DNA of 64,000 bases from Bacillota bacterium (lineage in GTDB: Bacteria > Bacillota > Bacilli > Paenibacillales > NBRC-103111). Shown in pieces: positions 63,442 to 64,000 of this stretch. The position numbers were made by a program, and so were the translations under genes. The notes beneath the pieces were generated by a model. It searched no databases, had not been told where the DNA came from, and saw only the letters and a list, made by a program, of their open reading frames with translations. Each line of letters begins with the position of its first letter. Positions within the stretch are counted from its first letter, which is position 1. The DNA lies in the NCBI GenBank assembly GCA_023386955.1, contig JAEWIS010000030.1, positions 62,001 through 126,000 of the forward strand. Reading direction: 5' to 3'.

Positions 63442-64000
63442 TTAACTCAGCTTCTCCGATTCTATCTCCGCCAGCCCGGTGACCCGGGTAATGGTTCTCT
63501 CATACAACCCCTCTACCGTTTTGGCAAAACGGAGCCCGGTCAGCTCGGACACGGAGTGGCGGGCTTCCGCCGCCAGCCGCTCCTGCAGATAACGGTCCGT
63601 GAGAACCCCATCCGTATACCGGAGGAAGTCGGCCTGCTCCCGGAACATGAAGCCATTGCCCCCATGCCGGAGAACCCCATCCAGACATGGATCCGCCATT
63701 GCTATTACAGGCAATCCGGAGGCCAGCGCCTCCGTGTAGGTCATACCTTGGGTTTCACTCTGGGAGGCGTTAATAAACACATCACCCAGCCTGTAATACA
63801 GAGGGACCCGGTCCCACAGCACTTCCCCGGCAAAAATGGTTTGCCCGCTGATGCCGTATTCCGCGGCAGCCTCCTCAAGCCGCTTCCGCTCGGGGCCGTC
63901 TCCCACCAGGAGCAGCTTCACCCGCTCCTTGCCCGGCAGATAATCCTGCAGGTAACCCAGCAGCGCCTCCACATTCTTTTCCTTGGCTAATCTCCCGATA
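63442..64000 (-). CDS. GT4-family glycosyltransferase, C-terminal part (cut by window edge)
   Basis: The frame is open from base 63999 at the edge (IGRLAKEKN...) to the stop at 63442, giving the last ~186 residues. LLLVGDGPERKRLEE and SETQGMTYTEALASGLPVIA contain the GT-B nucleotide-sugar site and EX7E motif of retaining GT4 enzymes. The combination with DPCLDGVLRHGGNGFMF resembles diacylglycerol glucosyltransferases that make membrane glycolipids. An ATG at 63972 is internal. It appears unrelated to the xylan genes. Confidence 0.88.
   Translation of the reverse strand, partial: IGRLAKEKNVEALLGYLQDYLPGKERVKLLLVGDGPERKRLEEAAAEYGISGQTIFAGEVLWDRVPLYYRLGDVFINASQSETQGMTYTEALASGLPVIAMADPCLDGVLRHGGNGFMFREQADFLRYTDGVLTDRYLQERLAAEARHSVSELTGLRFAKTVEGLYERTITRVTGLAEIESEKLS

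Overview
The window looks like a chromosomal carbohydrate-utilisation region of a Paenibacillus-type member of the Bacillota. Pointers are YesM/YesN-type two-component systems, LplB/YtcP-type sugar permeases, an S-layer-homology-anchored glycanase, a glucuronoxylanase that closely resembles Bacillus XynC, strong AGGAGG ribosome sites and frequent TTG/GTG starts. I see no rRNA, tRNA, transposase, integrase, phage gene or CRISPR array. About 40 protein genes are supported. Nearly all are glycoside hydrolases, esterases, ABC importer parts or their regulators.

Layout. (1) 1-14.5 kb is a galactose/arabinogalactan-like section: the tail of a GH2 enzyme, an AraC regulator, GH27 with a small zinc-ribbon protein, a membrane-spanning AraC regulator divergent from a permease-permease-lipoprotein importer, a secreted GH43 resembling exo-beta-1,3-galactanases, a LacI regulator and a GH42 beta-galactosidase. 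(2) 15-24 kb holds a DUF2264 protein divergent from importer 2, whose permeases, sensor kinase, response regulator and lipoprotein lie in one direction. (3) 24.8-36.7 kb holds a GH88 unsaturated glucuronyl hydrolase, the importer 3 lipoprotein, an AraC regulator, a large unrecognised probable glycosidase, the importer 3 permeases and a second two-component pair. (4) 36.8-62.8 kb is a xylan section: a 2,092-residue GH30 enzyme with CBM-like, Fn3 and SLH domains, three cytoplasmic GH43 enzymes, an AraC regulator, a cytoplasmic GH10-GH43-CBM6 fusion, a third two-component pair, importer 4, two cytoplasmic esterases and secreted XynC. A GT4 glycosyltransferase runs off the right edge.

The inferred scheme for the xylan part is as follows. 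Wall-bound and secreted GH30 enzymes cut the polymer outside. Importer 4 takes up decorated oligosaccharides. The esterases remove acyl groups, and GH10/GH43 enzymes finish the job inside. No ABC ATPase is encoded here, so all four importers must borrow one from elsewhere. No alpha-glucuronidase (GH67/GH115) is seen either.

The most unusual non-coding signals are: a 15-base operator-like word shared by the GH42 and GH88 upstream regions; a family of paired inverted-repeat elements with a constant 50-53 base spacing in four intergenic regions; strong stem-loops at both permease/sensor-kinase junctions; and a terminator-like structure in the divergent leader near 5.8 kb. The best candidate for an undescribed protein function is the gene at 29156-31147.
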